From: Thiohalophilus thiocyanatoxydans
Lineage (GTDB): Bacteria; Pseudomonadota; Gammaproteobacteria; UBA6429; Thiohalophilaceae
Direction: 5' to 3'
DNA: 64,000 bases
Assembly (NCBI RefSeq): GCF_004366735.1
Contig: NZ_SOQX01000001.1
Span: 248,001 to 312,000 of the forward strand
The notes beneath the pieces are model-generated. The model was not told where the DNA came from and ran no database searches. It worked only from the letters and a program-made list of their open reading frames with translations. This document shows positions 30,519 through 41,113 of the stretch, piece after piece; within the stretch, counting starts at the first letter, position 1; the number at the start of each line of letters is the position of its first letter. The position numbers and the translations under genes are program-made.

Positions 30519-30902
30519 CTAGGCCCTGTTTTTAAGGTGTTCGGGCTCGGGCCGCTCCTTGCCCGCTTCCTTGAGCCGATCCAGGTATTTCTGCCACAGC
30601 TCGTCGTAGTTCTTGCCCAGATTATAGAGCGTGTCCCAGGAGTAGATGCCGGTGTCGTGGTTGTCGTCGAAGAACAGCTGGATGGCGTAGTGGCCAACCT
30701 GTTCGATGCGCTCGATGTTCACGTCCTGCTTGCCGATCTGCAGTTTGTCCTGTCCCGGCCCATGGCCCTGGACCTCGGCGGAGGGGGAATAGACCCGCAG
30801 ATATTCGGTGGGCAATTCGAAACGGCTGCCGTCGTCGAAGGCGATCTCCAGCACATGGGATGCCTGGTGCAAATTGATTTCGGTCGGTTTGATGTTGCTC
30901 AT
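30519..30902 (-). CDS. DUF971 family protein
   Basis: 127-residue protein of the DUF971 (gamma-butyrobetaine hydroxylase-like N-terminal) family. Recognisable by VLEIAFDDGSRFELPTEYLRVYSPSAEVQGHG and IERIEQVGHYAIQLFFDDNHDTGIYSW near the end. The family is linked to iron-sulfur handling in other organisms (the domain occurs in Mrp/ApbC proteins); its role here is not known. It follows hslU by 46 bases on the same strand, a neighbourhood conserved in gammaproteobacteria. Confidence 0.88.
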   Translation of the reverse strand: MSNIKPTEINLHQASHVLEIAFDDGSRFELPTEYLRVYSPSAEVQGHGPGQDKLQIGKQDVNIERIEQVGHYAIQLFFDDNHDTGIYSWDTLYNLGKNYDELWQKYLDRLKEAGKERPEPEHLKNRA

Positions 30903-30948
30903 GCTTGATAACCTCTATAGTACGGTGAGTCTGTCCGGCGCGGCGCGC

Positions 30949-32298
30949 TTACAGAATATAACGACTCAGATCCTCATCTTGCGCCAGCTCGGCAAGATTT
31001 TCATCCACATAGTCGGCGCTGATTTTGACCTGCTCGCCGCCTCGCTCCGAGGCATCGAACGAAATCTGTTCCAGCAGGCGCTCCAGCATGGTGTGCAGAC
31101 GCCGGGCGCCGATGTTCTCGGTGCGTTCGTTCACCTGCCAGGCGATCTCCGCCAGGCGGTGAATGCCTTCGTCGGTGAATTCGAGGCTGACATCCTCGGT
31201 ATACAACAGCGCGCGATACTGTTCGGTCAGCGAGGCATCGGGCTCGGTGAGGATGCGCACGAAATCTTCGGTCGTCAGTGGTTCCAGTTCCACCCGGATC
31301 GGAAAGCGGCCCTGCAGTTCGGGGATCATGTCCGAGGGCTTGGACAGATGGAACGCGCCCGAGGCGATAAACAAGATGTGGTCGGTGCGCACCATGCCGT
31401 ACTTGGTGCTGATGGTGGAGCCTTCCACCAGCGGCAACAGATCCCGCTGTACCCCTTCGCGGGAGACATCGGTGCCGGAGCTCTCGCTGCGCTTGGCGAT
31501 CTTGTCCATCTCGTCGAGGAAGACGATGCCGTGTTGTTCCACATTGTCCACCGCCTTGACCTTGATCTCCTCTTCGTTGACCAGCCGGGCGGCCTCCTCG
31601 TCGGTCAGCGCCTTGAGCGCCTGATGGATCGGCATCTTGCGGGTCTTGGTGCGCTGGCCGGACATGTTCTGGAACATGCCCTGTAACTGATTGGTCATCT
31701 CTTCCATGCCGGGCGGGGCCATGATCTCCACGCCCATGGGTGCCGCGCTGACCTCGATCTCGATCTCCTTGTCGTCCAGCTCCCCCTCGCGCAGCTTTTT
31801 GCGGAATTTCTGGCGGGTGGCGTTTTCCTGCTCCGGTCCGCCGCTTGGCTCCGGCTCGCCACCGAACCCCACGCTGCTGCGCGCCGGCGGCAGCAGGATG
31901 TCCAGTACCCGCTCCTCGGCGGCATCGGCGGCCCGGTGACGGACCTTGTCCATCTCCTGTTCGCGGGTGATCTTGATGGCGATCTCGACCAGATCGCGGA
32001 TAATCGACTCCACATCACGCCCGACATAGCCGACTTCAGTGAACTTGGTCGCTTCGATCTTGATAAACGGGGCATTGGCCAGGCGTGCCAGGCGGCGGGC
32101 GATCTCGGTCTTGCCCACCCCGGTGGGGCCGATCATCAGGATATTCTTGGGCGTGATCTCGTTGCGCAGTTCGGGATCCACACAACTGCGCCGCCAGCGG
32201 TTACGCAGAGCAATGGCCACCGCCCGTTTGGCGGCGGACTGACCGATAATGTGTTTGTCCAGCTCCTGGACAATTTCGCGGGGCGTCATCTGGGACAT
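30949..32298 (-). CDS. hslU: HslU ATPase/unfoldase of the HslUV protease
   Basis: AAA+ (Clp/Hsp100) unfoldase that feeds substrates to HslV. 449 residues. Walker [16 protein letters not shown] lies near residue 58, the pore-loop block [15 protein letters not shown] near 85, an intermediate I-domain from about 110 to 240, Walker [13 protein letters not shown] near 255, and the C-terminal end [12 protein letters not shown], whose last residues dock into HslV. It follows hslV by 26 bases. Confidence 0.97.
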   Translation of the reverse strand: MSQMTPREIVQELDKHIIGQSAAKRAVAIALRNRWRRSCVDPELRNEITPKNILMIGPTGVGKTEIARRLARLANAPFIKIEATKFTEVGYVGRDVESIIRDLVEIAIKITREQEMDKVRHRAADAAEERVLDILLPPARSSVGFGGEPEPSGGPEQENATRQKFRKKLREGELDDKEIEIEVSAAPMGVEIMAPPGMEEMTNQLQGMFQNMSGQRTKTRKMPIHQALKALTDEEAARLVNEEEIKVKAVDNVEQHGIVFLDEMDKIAKRSESSGTDVSREGVQRDLLPLVEGSTISTKYGMVRTDHILFIASGAFHLSKPSDMIPELQGRFPIRVELEPLTTEDFVRILTEPDASLTEQYRALLYTEDVSLEFTDEGIHRLAEIAWQVNERTENIGARRLHTMLERLLEQISFDASERGGEQVKISADYVDENLAELAQDEDLSRYIL

Positions 32299-32324
32299 GC
32301 AGGGGCCTTGATTAGAGTCGGGTT

Positions 32325-32864
32325 TCAGGTGTCGAGTTCTTCGATGACCAGATTATGGTTGGTATAGATGCAGGTGTCGGCGGCGATATTCAAGGCCTTC
32401 TCGGTAATTACGCGGGCATCGAGTTCGGTATTCTCCAGCAAGGCCCGGGCCGCCGCCTGGGCGTAGGGGCCGCCGGAGCCGATCGCTACCAGCGCATGTT
32501 CCGGCTCGACCACATCGCCGTTGCCGGAGATGACCAGCATGGCGTCCTTGTTGGCCACGGTGAGCAGGGCCTCGAGCCGGCGCAGGGCGCGGTCGGTGCG
32601 CCAGTCCTTGGCCATCTCCACGGCGGCGCGCACCAGGTTGCCGGAGTGTTTCTCCAGCTTGCCCTCGAAGTATTCAAACAGGGTAAAGGCGTCGGCGGTG
32701 CCGCCGGCAAAGCCGGCCAGCACCTTGCCGTGGTAAAGCCGGCGCACCTTGCTGGCGTTGCCCTTCATCACCGTGTCGCCAAAACTGACCTGGCCATCGG
32801 CGCCCAGCACCACCTTGTTGTCGCGCCGCACGCAGAGCACTGTCGTACCGTCGAACTGTTTCAC
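32325..32864 (-). CDS. hslV: HslV peptidase subunit
   Basis: Proteasome-like threonine peptidase, dodecameric, working with HslU on damaged or regulatory proteins. 179 residues. The mature N-terminal catalytic threonine is expected after a short propeptide: MKQFDG is followed by [19 protein letters not shown]. Other blocks: [25 protein letters not shown] and [13 protein letters not shown]. The start is GTG at 32864 with AGGAG upstream. Heads the hslV-hslU-DUF971 operon. Confidence 0.97.
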   Translation of the reverse strand: MKQFDGTTVLCVRRDNKVVLGADGQVSFGDTVMKGNASKVRRLYHGKVLAGFAGGTADAFTLFEYFEGKLEKHSGNLVRAAVEMAKDWRTDRALRRLEALLTVANKDAMLVISGNGDVVEPEHALVAIGSGGPYAQAAARALLENTELDARVITEKALNIAADTCIYTNHNLVIEELDT

Positions 32865-32933
32865 CGCCTGCTCCTGTCGCTGTCACGGGGGCGGGCATTG
32901 TACACCAGGGAGAGTGACAAAAAACCCTGCGGC

Positions 32934-33890
32934 TCAGGCGGGACTATCCGCAGCCGGAGTCACCCCGTGTCGTCGGAACCAGTGGGTGGCCCCGGCGGCG
33001 GTGACGATGCACCACACGGCAAATACCGCCCCGGGCAGCGCGGTCTGGGGCTGATCGGCGAAATGGGCCAGCGCCAGAACGACCCCCAGTCCGGCGTTCT
33101 GCATGCCGATCTCGATCGCCAGGGTCAGACGCCGGCGCCGATCGAAGCCGTACAGTCGTGCCAGGGCCCAGCCCCCGGCATAGCCCAGGGCGTTGAGCAG
33201 GATGACCAGCCCCAGCACCGACAGACCGTAATCCTGCATGGCCAGGGCGTTGTGGCTGACCGCGTTGGCCATGGCGTAGGCGCAGATGATAATAATCGCG
33301 CCGGCCGCGATCCCCGGCGCCACGTCGCGGGCGGTCGCCAGATGGCGACCCAGGTAAGGTTGCAGCCATAAACCCAGCCCGATGGGCAGCACCACGGTGA
33401 TCACGATGGTGCGCATCATCGCCGCGAAGGGGATCGGAAGAAATTGTCCCCCCAGCCACTCCACCAGTGCCGGGGTCAGCATTGGCGAGAGCAGGGTGGA
33501 GACCGTGGTCATGGCGATCGACAGGGCCACCGCCCCGCCGGCCAGATAGACCATCACATTGCTGGCCATCGCACCCGGCGCAGAGCCGACAATAATAAAG
33601 CCCAGCGCCAGCGCCGGCGGCAGATCTGCCAGGGTGACGATTCCGAACGCCAGCAACGGCATTAGCACATATTGTGTCGCCACGCCCTGGGCGATCTGCA
33701 ACGGCTGTTTGAGCGTCGTTACCAGCTCGTCGCGATCCAGGGTCACGCCCACCGCCAGCATGGTCGCCGCGAAGAGCCAGATGAAGATCGGCTTGAAGAT
33801 CAAAAACAGCGGCGGATACCACCAGGCCATTGCCGCCGCGATCAAAGTCAGTGGTGCGAGGGCGTTGGCGATGAAACGGAAAATAAACAT
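32934..33890 (-). CDS. bile acid:sodium symporter family (BASS) transporter
   Basis: 318-residue membrane protein with about ten helices. BASS-family signatures are FIIVGSAPGAMASNVMVYLAGG near residue 98 (the sodium-site crossover region) and EIGMQNAGLGVVLA near 258. Bacterial members carry organic acids such as pantoate or other anions; substrate cannot be read here. It lies upstream of hslV on the same strand with a 69-base gap. Confidence 0.85.
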   Translation of the reverse strand: MFIFRFIANALAPLTLIAAAMAWWYPPLFLIFKPIFIWLFAATMLAVGVTLDRDELVTTLKQPLQIAQGVATQYVLMPLLAFGIVTLADLPPALALGFIIVGSAPGAMASNVMVYLAGGAVALSIAMTTVSTLLSPMLTPALVEWLGGQFLPIPFAAMMRTIVITVVLPIGLGLWLQPYLGRHLATARDVAPGIAAGAIIIICAYAMANAVSHNALAMQDYGLSVLGLVILLNALGYAGGWALARLYGFDRRRRLTLAIEIGMQNAGLGVVLALAHFADQPQTALPGAVFAVWCIVTAAGATHWFRRHGVTPAADSPA

Positions 33891-34199
33891 GCGGGCAGTT
33901 TACTGATAAGTCGGTGAGAACTCAGCACAACAATGTATGTTTTGCGGCAGATTATTTTCTGCGGCCACTGGCCTGTTCGATTAAGACGTTGGCGATTTTG
34001 AAAGTCGCAGGCTTTCAGCTGACAGTTAGCAGAAAAAGGCTATGCGGGTTGTGTTTTGTCATGTTTTAAAAGGATGATCGGAAAGCTGATACCGTATGGC
34101 TGAAAGTATCCTTGATACAGGCCGGGAAGTTGGTACAGGCTGTACCAACTTCCTGATTGTTTAAGTCACCCGGTCAAGTGGTCGCAATCGCTTCTGTTC
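33891..34199. other. intergenic region between the BASS gene and the mlaC-like gene
   Basis: 309 bases with no credible ORF. It contains the long perfect inverted repeat at 34125-34153 and a short one, GTATC-CTT-GATAC near 34107. Nothing else recognised. Confidence 0.5.
34125..34153. repeat. perfect 13-base inverted repeat
   Basis: GGAAGTTGGTACA, spacer GGC, TGTACCAACTTCC. It lies 47 bases downstream of the mlaC-like stop. Neither side has a convincing T-run, so it could be an RNA hairpin stabilising the 3' end or a protein-binding site rather than a classic terminator. Confidence 0.85.
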
Positions 34200-36054
<1,855 letters not shown>

Positions 36055-36164
36055 GATCCGGATAATCTCCTTAAGATCCAGTTACTTGCAGCTCACTCGC
36101 AGACGGGCGCTATGTGGACACCGCGAACAGGCCGGTTGCCAGTTAAATCGATGCTCACAGACTG

Positions 36165-36192
36165 TTGATATTCCGGAATAGGCCGTTATACT
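36165..36192 (+). promoter_or_regulatory. sigma-70 promoter of the DUF47-pit operon
   Basis: TTGATA at 36165-36170 (five of six), 16-base spacer, TATACT at 36187-36192 (five of six), about 75 bases upstream of the DUF47 gene. No Pho box was evident. Confidence 0.6.
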
Positions 36193-36265
36193 TCGCGCGT
36201 TCATGCCGGCTTTCGTTGGCCCGCATGCGCAACTGACCGCAAGCCCATAACGCAAGGTAGTTAGC

Positions 36266-36943
36266 ATGCCCCGAAGTTATATCTCTGGCCTGTTCGGCAC
36301 CTCCCCCATTTCCCCATTACAGCAGCACATGGCCAAGGTACAGGCCACGGTGGAGGAGTTGTTGCCCTTTTTCCAGGCGGCGCTGGTTGAGGACTGGGAA
36401 AAAGCCGAATCCATGCAGCAACTGATCGCCGTTCGCGAGGACGAGGCCGATGCGCTCAAGCGCGAATTACGACTCAAGCTGCCCCACGGACTGTTCATGC
36501 CGGTCTCACGCCGCGATTTGCTGGAAGTGCTGACCATGCAGGATCGCATCGCCAACAAGGCCAAGGACATCGCCGGGCTGATGCTGGGGCGCAAGATGCG
36601 CTTCCCCGACACCATGCATGCACCCCTGCTGGATTTTGTCGATCGTTGTTCCGATGCGACCGCCCAGGCCCAGACCGCCATCAATGAGCTGGACGAGCTG
36701 GTCGCTACCGGTTTCGGCGGGAATGAAATCGATCTGGTGGAGTCGATGATCGACAAGCTCGATACCATCGAAAGCGATACCGACGATATTCAGGTCGCGG
36801 TGCGCGCCATACTGTTCAAAATGGAAAAGGATCTTCCCCCTGTCGACGTGATGTTCATGTACCGGGTTCTTGACTGGATCGGGGATCTGGCGGATCTGGC
36901 GCAGCGCGTCGGCAGCCGGCTTGAGTTGATGCTGGCCCGATAA
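36266..36943 (+). CDS. DUF47 / PhoU-like regulator of phosphate transport
   Basis: 225-residue all-helical protein of the TIGR00153/DUF47 family, relatives of PhoU that sit upstream of Pit transporters and are thought to modulate them. It opens with the family block SYISGLFGTSPISPLQQHMAK and contains EADALKRELRLKLPHGLFMPVSRRDLLEVL and a late VDVMFMYRVLDWIGDLADLAQRVG region. It is followed after 19 bases by pit, the standard two-gene arrangement. Confidence 0.92.
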   Translation: MPRSYISGLFGTSPISPLQQHMAKVQATVEELLPFFQAALVEDWEKAESMQQLIAVREDEADALKRELRLKLPHGLFMPVSRRDLLEVLTMQDRIANKAKDIAGLMLGRKMRFPDTMHAPLLDFVDRCSDATAQAQTAINELDELVATGFGGNEIDLVESMIDKLDTIESDTDDIQVAVRAILFKMEKDLPPVDVMFMYRVLDWIGDLADLAQRVGSRLELMLAR

Positions 36944-36962
36944 AAATAACAACAAGGGGAAG

Positions 36963-38222
36963 ATGATGGAATTCGGTATTACCTTCATTATTCTGGCGTG
37001 TGTCTTCGGTCTGTTCATGGCCTGGGGTGTGGGCGCCAACGACGTGGCCAATGCCATGGCTACCTCGGTCGGCTCCAAGGCGCTGACCATCAAGCAGGCG
37101 ATCATCATCGCTGCGGTGTTTGAATTTCTCGGCGCCTTTCTGGCCGGCGGCCAGGTCACTGCGACGATTCGCAAGGGCATGATCGATGCGGAAATGATGG
37201 CCGGCTCACCGGAGTTACTGGTCTATGGCATGCTGGCCGCCCTGCTGGCTGCCGGTATCTGGCTGCTGATTGCCAGCCGCGCCGGCTGGCCGGTCTCCAC
37301 CACCCACTCCATTGTTGGCGCCATTGTCGGTTTTGCCGCGGTCGGGCTGGGGATCGAGGCGGTTCACTGGGCCAAGGTCGGCACCATCGTTATGAGCTGG
37401 GTGATCTCGCCGGTGACCTCGGGCGCCATCGCCTTTCTCCTGTTCCTCAGTGTACAAAAGCTGATCTTCAATACCAGCGATCCTCTGGCCAACGCCCGGC
37501 GTTATGTCCCGTTGTATATTTTTCTGGTCGGCTTCATCGTCACCCTGGTCACCATGTTCAAGGGACTCAAGCACGTCGGCCTGGAACTGAGCATGCTTCA
37601 GAATTACATGGTTGCCATTGTGGTGGGTCTCATTATCATGGGGATCGGGATTTATTTTATCCGCCGGCTGAAGTTCGATCCCGATGCGGACCGCGAGTAC
37701 CACTTCACCAATGTGGAGAAGGTCTTCGGCATCCTGATGATGGTCACCGCCTGCGCCATGGCTTTTGCGCACGGCTCCAACGATGTGGCCAATGCCGTCG
37801 GTCCGCTGGCAGCGGTAGTCAGCATTGTGCAAAACGATGGCGAGGTGACCCAGCGCTCGTTGATGGCGCCGTGGATCCTGCTGCTCGGTGGGATCGGGAT
37901 CGTGGCCGGGCTGATGATGTACGGCCACAAGGTGATCGCCACCGTCGGCCAGGGCATCACCGAACTGACCCCGAGCCGCGGTTTTGCCGCCACCCTGGCT
38001 GCGGCGACTACCGTGGTCGTTGCCTCCGGCACCGGCCTGCCCATCTCCACCACCCATACCCTGGTGGGTGCCGTACTTGGTGTCGGCATGGCGCGCGGGA
38101 TCGCGGCGGTCAACATGGGCGTGGTGCGTACCATTTTCATGTCCTGGATCGTCACCCTGCCTGCCGGTGCGATTCTGGCCATTTTCTTCTTCTTTATGTT
38201 CAAGGGCATCTTCGGCGGCTAG
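36963..38222 (+). CDS. pit: low-affinity inorganic phosphate transporter (PiT family)
   Basis: 419-residue membrane phosphate:cation symporter with about ten helices in two repeats. Both PiT signature copies are visible: GANDVANAMATSVGSKALT near residue 21 and HGSNDVANAVGPLAAV near 270. So are the twin GWPVSTTHSIVGAIVG and GLPISTTHTLVGAVLG motifs. Either the ATG at 36963 or the one at 36966 could be used. Second gene of the DUF47-pit operon. Metal-phosphate complexes are the usual substrate in Gram-negative PiT systems. Confidence 0.94.
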   Translation: MMEFGITFIILACVFGLFMAWGVGANDVANAMATSVGSKALTIKQAIIIAAVFEFLGAFLAGGQVTATIRKGMIDAEMMAGSPELLVYGMLAALLAAGIWLLIASRAGWPVSTTHSIVGAIVGFAAVGLGIEAVHWAKVGTIVMSWVISPVTSGAIAFLLFLSVQKLIFNTSDPLANARRYVPLYIFLVGFIVTLVTMFKGLKHVGLELSMLQNYMVAIVVGLIIMGIGIYFIRRLKFDPDADREYHFTNVEKVFGILMMVTACAMAFAHGSNDVANAVGPLAAVVSIVQNDGEVTQRSLMAPWILLLGGIGIVAGLMMYGHKVIATVGQGITELTPSRGFAATLAAATTVVVASGTGLPISTTHTLVGAVLGVGMARGIAAVNMGVVRTIFMSWIVTLPAGAILAIFFFFMFKGIFGG

Positions 38223-38249
38223 TCGGTTGATGGGAATAGATATGCCGAC

Positions 38250-39098
38250 ATGAGCGATCTGTTTGATTTCAGCCGCCGCCACGACGACTATGCCGTTATG
38301 GGCAATCCGGTGGCACACAGCAAGTCACCGCGCATTCATGCCCTGTTTGCCGAGCAGACCGGCGAGCCGGTGCATTACGAAGCCATTCAGGTGGATCCCG
38401 GTGGTCTGCCCCAGGCGGTGGGGAATTTCGACGCCAACGGCGGCAAGGGGCTGAACATCACGGTTCCCTTCAAACAGGAGGCCTGGGAGCTGGTCAATGA
38501 GCGCAGCGAACGGGCCGAGCGTGCCGGCGCGGTCAATACCATCAAATTCGATAACGGTACGCTGTACGGCGACAACACCGACGGTATCGGTCTGGTTAAC
38601 GATCTGCTCAACCATCGGATCCCGATCAGGGATAAAAAGGTATTGCTAATGGGTGCCGGCGGTGCCGCGCGCGGAGTACTCGCCCCGCTGCTGGCCGAAC
38701 AGCCGGCGCAACTGGTGATCGCCAACCGCACCGCCGAAAAGGCCCGGGAGCTGGCCGGGGCCTTCAACGATCTGGGCAGCATTGAAGGCAGTGGCTACGA
38801 GGCGCTGGAAGACAAACAGTTCGATTTGGTGATCAACGCCACCGCCGCCAGTTTACAGGGCGAACTGCCGCCACTGCCCGACAACCTGCTCGCCGATGGC
38901 GCGGCCTGTTACGACATGATGTACGGCACCGCGCCGACCCCCTTCATGCAGTGGGCCAGCGCGCATGGCGCCGCCACCGTACTGGACGGTCTGGGCATGC
39001 TGGTGGAACAGGCCGCCGAGTCCTTCTATATCTGGCGCGGGGTGCGCCCCGAGACCCAACCCGTCATCGAACAACTGCGCCGGGAGCTGGCCTCTTAG
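38250..39098 (+). CDS. aroE: shikimate dehydrogenase
   Basis: NADPH-dependent reduction of 3-dehydroshikimate to shikimate in aromatic amino acid synthesis. 282 residues. The substrate-binding N-domain has GNPVAHSKSPRIHALFA and the catalytic lysine in LNITVPFKQEAWEL; the catalytic aspartate lies in YGDNTDGIGLVND. The Rossmann domain has LLMGAGGAARGV followed by ANRTAEKA (NADP-type Arg), and the C-terminal GLGMLVEQAAESFYIWRG. About 27 bases after pit; possibly cotranscribed. Confidence 0.95.
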   Translation: MSDLFDFSRRHDDYAVMGNPVAHSKSPRIHALFAEQTGEPVHYEAIQVDPGGLPQAVGNFDANGGKGLNITVPFKQEAWELVNERSERAERAGAVNTIKFDNGTLYGDNTDGIGLVNDLLNHRIPIRDKKVLLMGAGGAARGVLAPLLAEQPAQLVIANRTAEKARELAGAFNDLGSIEGSGYEALEDKQFDLVINATAASLQGELPPLPDNLLADGAACYDMMYGTAPTPFMQWASAHGAATVLDGLGMLVEQAAESFYIWRGVRPETQPVIEQLRRELAS

Positions 39099-39112
39099 GT
39101 AGTTTGGTGGAA

Positions 39113-39405
39113 GAAACGCGGAGGCGCAGAGTCGCGGAGAACAATTTGAATGAAGGGTCACCCGGGCAACATGGCGAACAGGATATTGATAACAGCCTTA
39201 TTGCCATCATTACTATAATTGTCTCGTTGCTTGTTCTGGATTGCGTAACAAACAACGATTTCCCGGATGTGCGTATAAAATTATTGTTAGGACTGTCGAT
39301 ATAACCATCATGGCAGTGGATTGGTATCTGTTTAAACTTCGCGATAAGTCCAAAAAATAATCATTTTCTTTCTCTGCGCCTCCGCGACTCCGCGTCCTCT
39401 GCGTT
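39113..39405. repeat. 293-base element bounded by GCGGAG/GCAGAG inverted repeats
   Basis: Left arm at 39113-39140 has 8-base units ACGCGGAG, GCGCAGAG, TCGCGGAG. Right arm at 39371-39405 has the complementary CTCTGCGC, CTCCGCGA, CTCCGCGT. The interior is AT-rich compared with its neighbours and encodes at most a short hydrophobic peptide (39145-39304, frame with SLIAIITIIVSLLVLDCV). This fills the aroE-DUF2784 gap (39099-39418). Confidence 0.8.
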
Positions 39406-39418
39406 ATTTCCAGTAACC

Positions 39419-39802
39419 TCAGCGACTACTCGCGCGCCGTTGACGAAAGACAAACAGGCTATAGATCAGTACGTTTAATATGATCAGCCCGATACCGATC
39501 AGGATCTGCATTTCGTAGGTCAATCCGGGCGGGTAGATGATCGGGATGAGGTAGTGGTTGATGAAGCCGCCCTCATACAACCGCAGCCCGGCCAGTTGGC
39601 GAAAGGTTTTTTCCAGCGGGGTAAGCGGACAGTAACCACCGCTGAACTGGATGTAGATCCCCCAGAACAACGCAGGAAGGTGCAGCCAGATCAGTTTCGG
39701 CCAGCGCAGCAGTAACAGCGCACCGACAGCCACAAAGACCACGAACAGAAAATGCAGCAGAACCGTGAGCTCAGCCAGTAGCAGATAGAGGGTGGAGGAC
39801 AT
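39419..39802 (-). CDS. DUF2784 family membrane protein
   Basis: 127-residue integral membrane protein with three to four helices. The DUF2784 pattern is clear: LLAELTVLLHFLFVVFVAVGALL at the start, then WLHLPALFWGIYIQFSGGYCPLTPLEKTFR, and GGFINHYLIPIIYPPGLT. The start lies within the end of the upstream glycosylase gene (32-base overlap). Function of the family is unknown to me. Confidence 0.85.
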   Translation of the reverse strand: MSSTLYLLLAELTVLLHFLFVVFVAVGALLLLRWPKLIWLHLPALFWGIYIQFSGGYCPLTPLEKTFRQLAGLRLYEGGFINHYLIPIIYPPGLTYEMQILIGIGLIILNVLIYSLFVFRQRRASSR

Positions 39803-40463
39803 AGTCCCGATCTTCCTGCTGGTTGCGTTTGCGCAGCGGATTGCTGGTGCATTGCGCTGCGTGGGCGTAATCGATATAGCGGTACATCAGGTGTTCGTCG
39901 CGCCCGGCGGGTATGCCGAGGCGGGTGGTCTGAATGATCGTCCCGGGCCGGTAACCGACATCGTCGAGATAGAAGTGTTGCGTATCGAACTGCTGCTGAT
40001 CCCAGCGGTCGACCTTGAGCCCCAGTGCCGCACATAACAGTGTTTGACCGCTGCACAGTTTCGCCTCGAGCCGTAATTTGCCGGAGCTCTTGACGGGATT
40101 GAGGCGTTGCATGAGCTTGAGATTGTCGCGGGGTGAGGTGCGGTCGAAATGGACGACAGCGGACTTGATCAGCACCGCATTGCCCTTGCCACGGGCACTG
40201 ATGTTCAGCGAATCGCCGCCGCGTGCGTAGTACATGTAAATGGTGCCCGGCGGCATGAACATCGCGGCCCGTTTGGGGGTATAGCCCTGCGAGGAGTGGC
40301 TGCCACGCTCGGCAAGATAATAGGCCTCGGTTTCGATGATGCGGCAGGCGAGCCAGTGGTCCCGCCCCTGATCATGATAGCGATGGCGGATGACCTTGCC
40401 GAGCAGTGCCCGGGCCAGCTCGCAGGGCGCTTGATCGAAAAAGGCCGGCGTCAGTCGTGCCAT
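39771..40463 (-). CDS. 3-methyladenine DNA glycosylase, AAG/MPG type
   Basis: 230-residue monofunctional glycosylase that removes alkylated and deaminated purines. Family blocks: ARALLGKVI, then IIETEAYYLAERGSHSSQG, whose glutamate activates water, TPKRAAMFMPPGTIYMYYARGGDSLNIS with the intercalating-tyrosine region, and LEAKLCSGQTLLCAALG near the end. Length is typical of bacterial MPG. It sits between the YrdA-like gene (six-base gap) and DUF2784 on the same strand. Confidence 0.9.
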   Translation of the reverse strand: MARLTPAFFDQAPCELARALLGKVIRHRYHDQGRDHWLACRIIETEAYYLAERGSHSSQGYTPKRAAMFMPPGTIYMYYARGGDSLNISARGKGNAVLIKSAVVHFDRTSPRDNLKLMQRLNPVKSSGKLRLEAKLCSGQTLLCAALGLKVDRWDQQQFDTQHFYLDDVGYRPGTIIQTTRLGIPAGRDEHLMYRYIDYAHAAQCTSNPLRKRNQQEDRDYVLHPLSATG

Positions 40464-40469
40464 GGTCTG

Positions 40470-40997
40470 TCAGGATTGCTGGTGTCGGTTTTTCAGTCGA
40501 ACATAGTGCCGGGCGGAATAGACAATCAGGTCCCGCTCCTCGTCGCTCAGCTCCCGTACCCTGCGCGCCGGGCTGCCCAGCCACAGACCGCTCTCCAGTT
40601 CCTTACCGGGCGTCACCAGCGAGCCGGCACCGATGATGGTGTGCTCAGGAATGACCGCTCCGTCCATGATGGTTGCGCCCATGCCGATCAGACAATTGTC
40701 CGCAATGCTGCAGCCGTGCAGGATGACGCGATGGCCGACCGTGACGTTGTCGCCCACATTCAGCGCGTAACCGCCGGGGTTGTGTGGTCCGTCGTGGGTC
40801 ACATGCAGCACCGAATTGTCCTGGATGTTCGTACTGGCGCCGATGCGAATGATATTCACATCACCGCGAATCACTGCAAACGGCCAGACGGAGCTATCCT
40901 TGCCGATCACCACATCCCCGATCACCAGCGCCGACTCATCGACATAGACGTCCGGATGCAGATCCGGCATAACCTCTTCAAAGTCCCTGATTGCCAT
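40470..40997 (-). CDS. gamma-carbonic-anhydrase-family hexapeptide protein (YrdA-like)
   Basis: 175-residue left-handed beta-helix protein with hexapeptide repeats (ALVIGDVVIGKDSSVWPFAV...). The three zinc histidines of the gamma-class are visible in VLHVTHDG and GHRVILHGC. Such proteins bind metal, but many YrdA-type members show little anhydrase activity. RBS GAGGAG with ATG at 40997. Its first seven codons and leader are duplicated at about 49839-49886. Downstream partner of gorA with a hairpin element between. Confidence 0.88.
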   Translation of the reverse strand: MAIRDFEEVMPDLHPDVYVDESALVIGDVVIGKDSSVWPFAVIRGDVNIIRIGASTNIQDNSVLHVTHDGPHNPGGYALNVGDNVTVGHRVILHGCSIADNCLIGMGATIMDGAVIPEHTIIGAGSLVTPGKELESGLWLGSPARRVRELSDEERDLIVYSARHYVRLKNRHQQS

Positions 40998-41024
40998 ATT
41001 CCCTTACTCCTCTCAATCCGTTCT

Positions 41025-41092
41025 CACCACGAAGGCGCGAAGACTCGAAGGAAATAAATATGTAAATCTTCGGGACTTCGTGTCTTCGTGGT
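41025..41092. repeat. CGAAG-unit hairpin element, copy 4
   Basis: Left arm CCACGAAG, GCGCGAAG, ACTCGAAG; right arm CTTCGGGA, CTTCGTGT, CTTCGTGG. It lies between gorA and yrdA and is the parental locus of the segment duplicated at 49839-50034. Confidence 0.92.
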
Positions 41093-41113
41093 GAATGTTT
41101 TCATCACGACTTC

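Larger units (their letters stand above)
30093..30533. repeat. 220-base tandem duplication between ubiE and the DUF971 gene
   Basis: Two direct copies with a 220-base period, about 30093-30306 and 30313-30533. Both begin GTTCACAT, share CTATAAATTCTACCCTATTC, carry a CGAAG hairpin, and end in AGGCCCTGTTTT. The end of copy 2 is the stop and last codons of the DUF971 gene, so copy 1 includes a relic of that 3' end. This 434-base gap (30085-30518) holds no gene. Confidence 0.93.

Noticed and set aside
36266-36943. DUF47 gene called as phoU
   Set aside because: Its length, opening block and position before pit fit TIGR00153/DUF47, not the classic PhoU beside pstSCAB.
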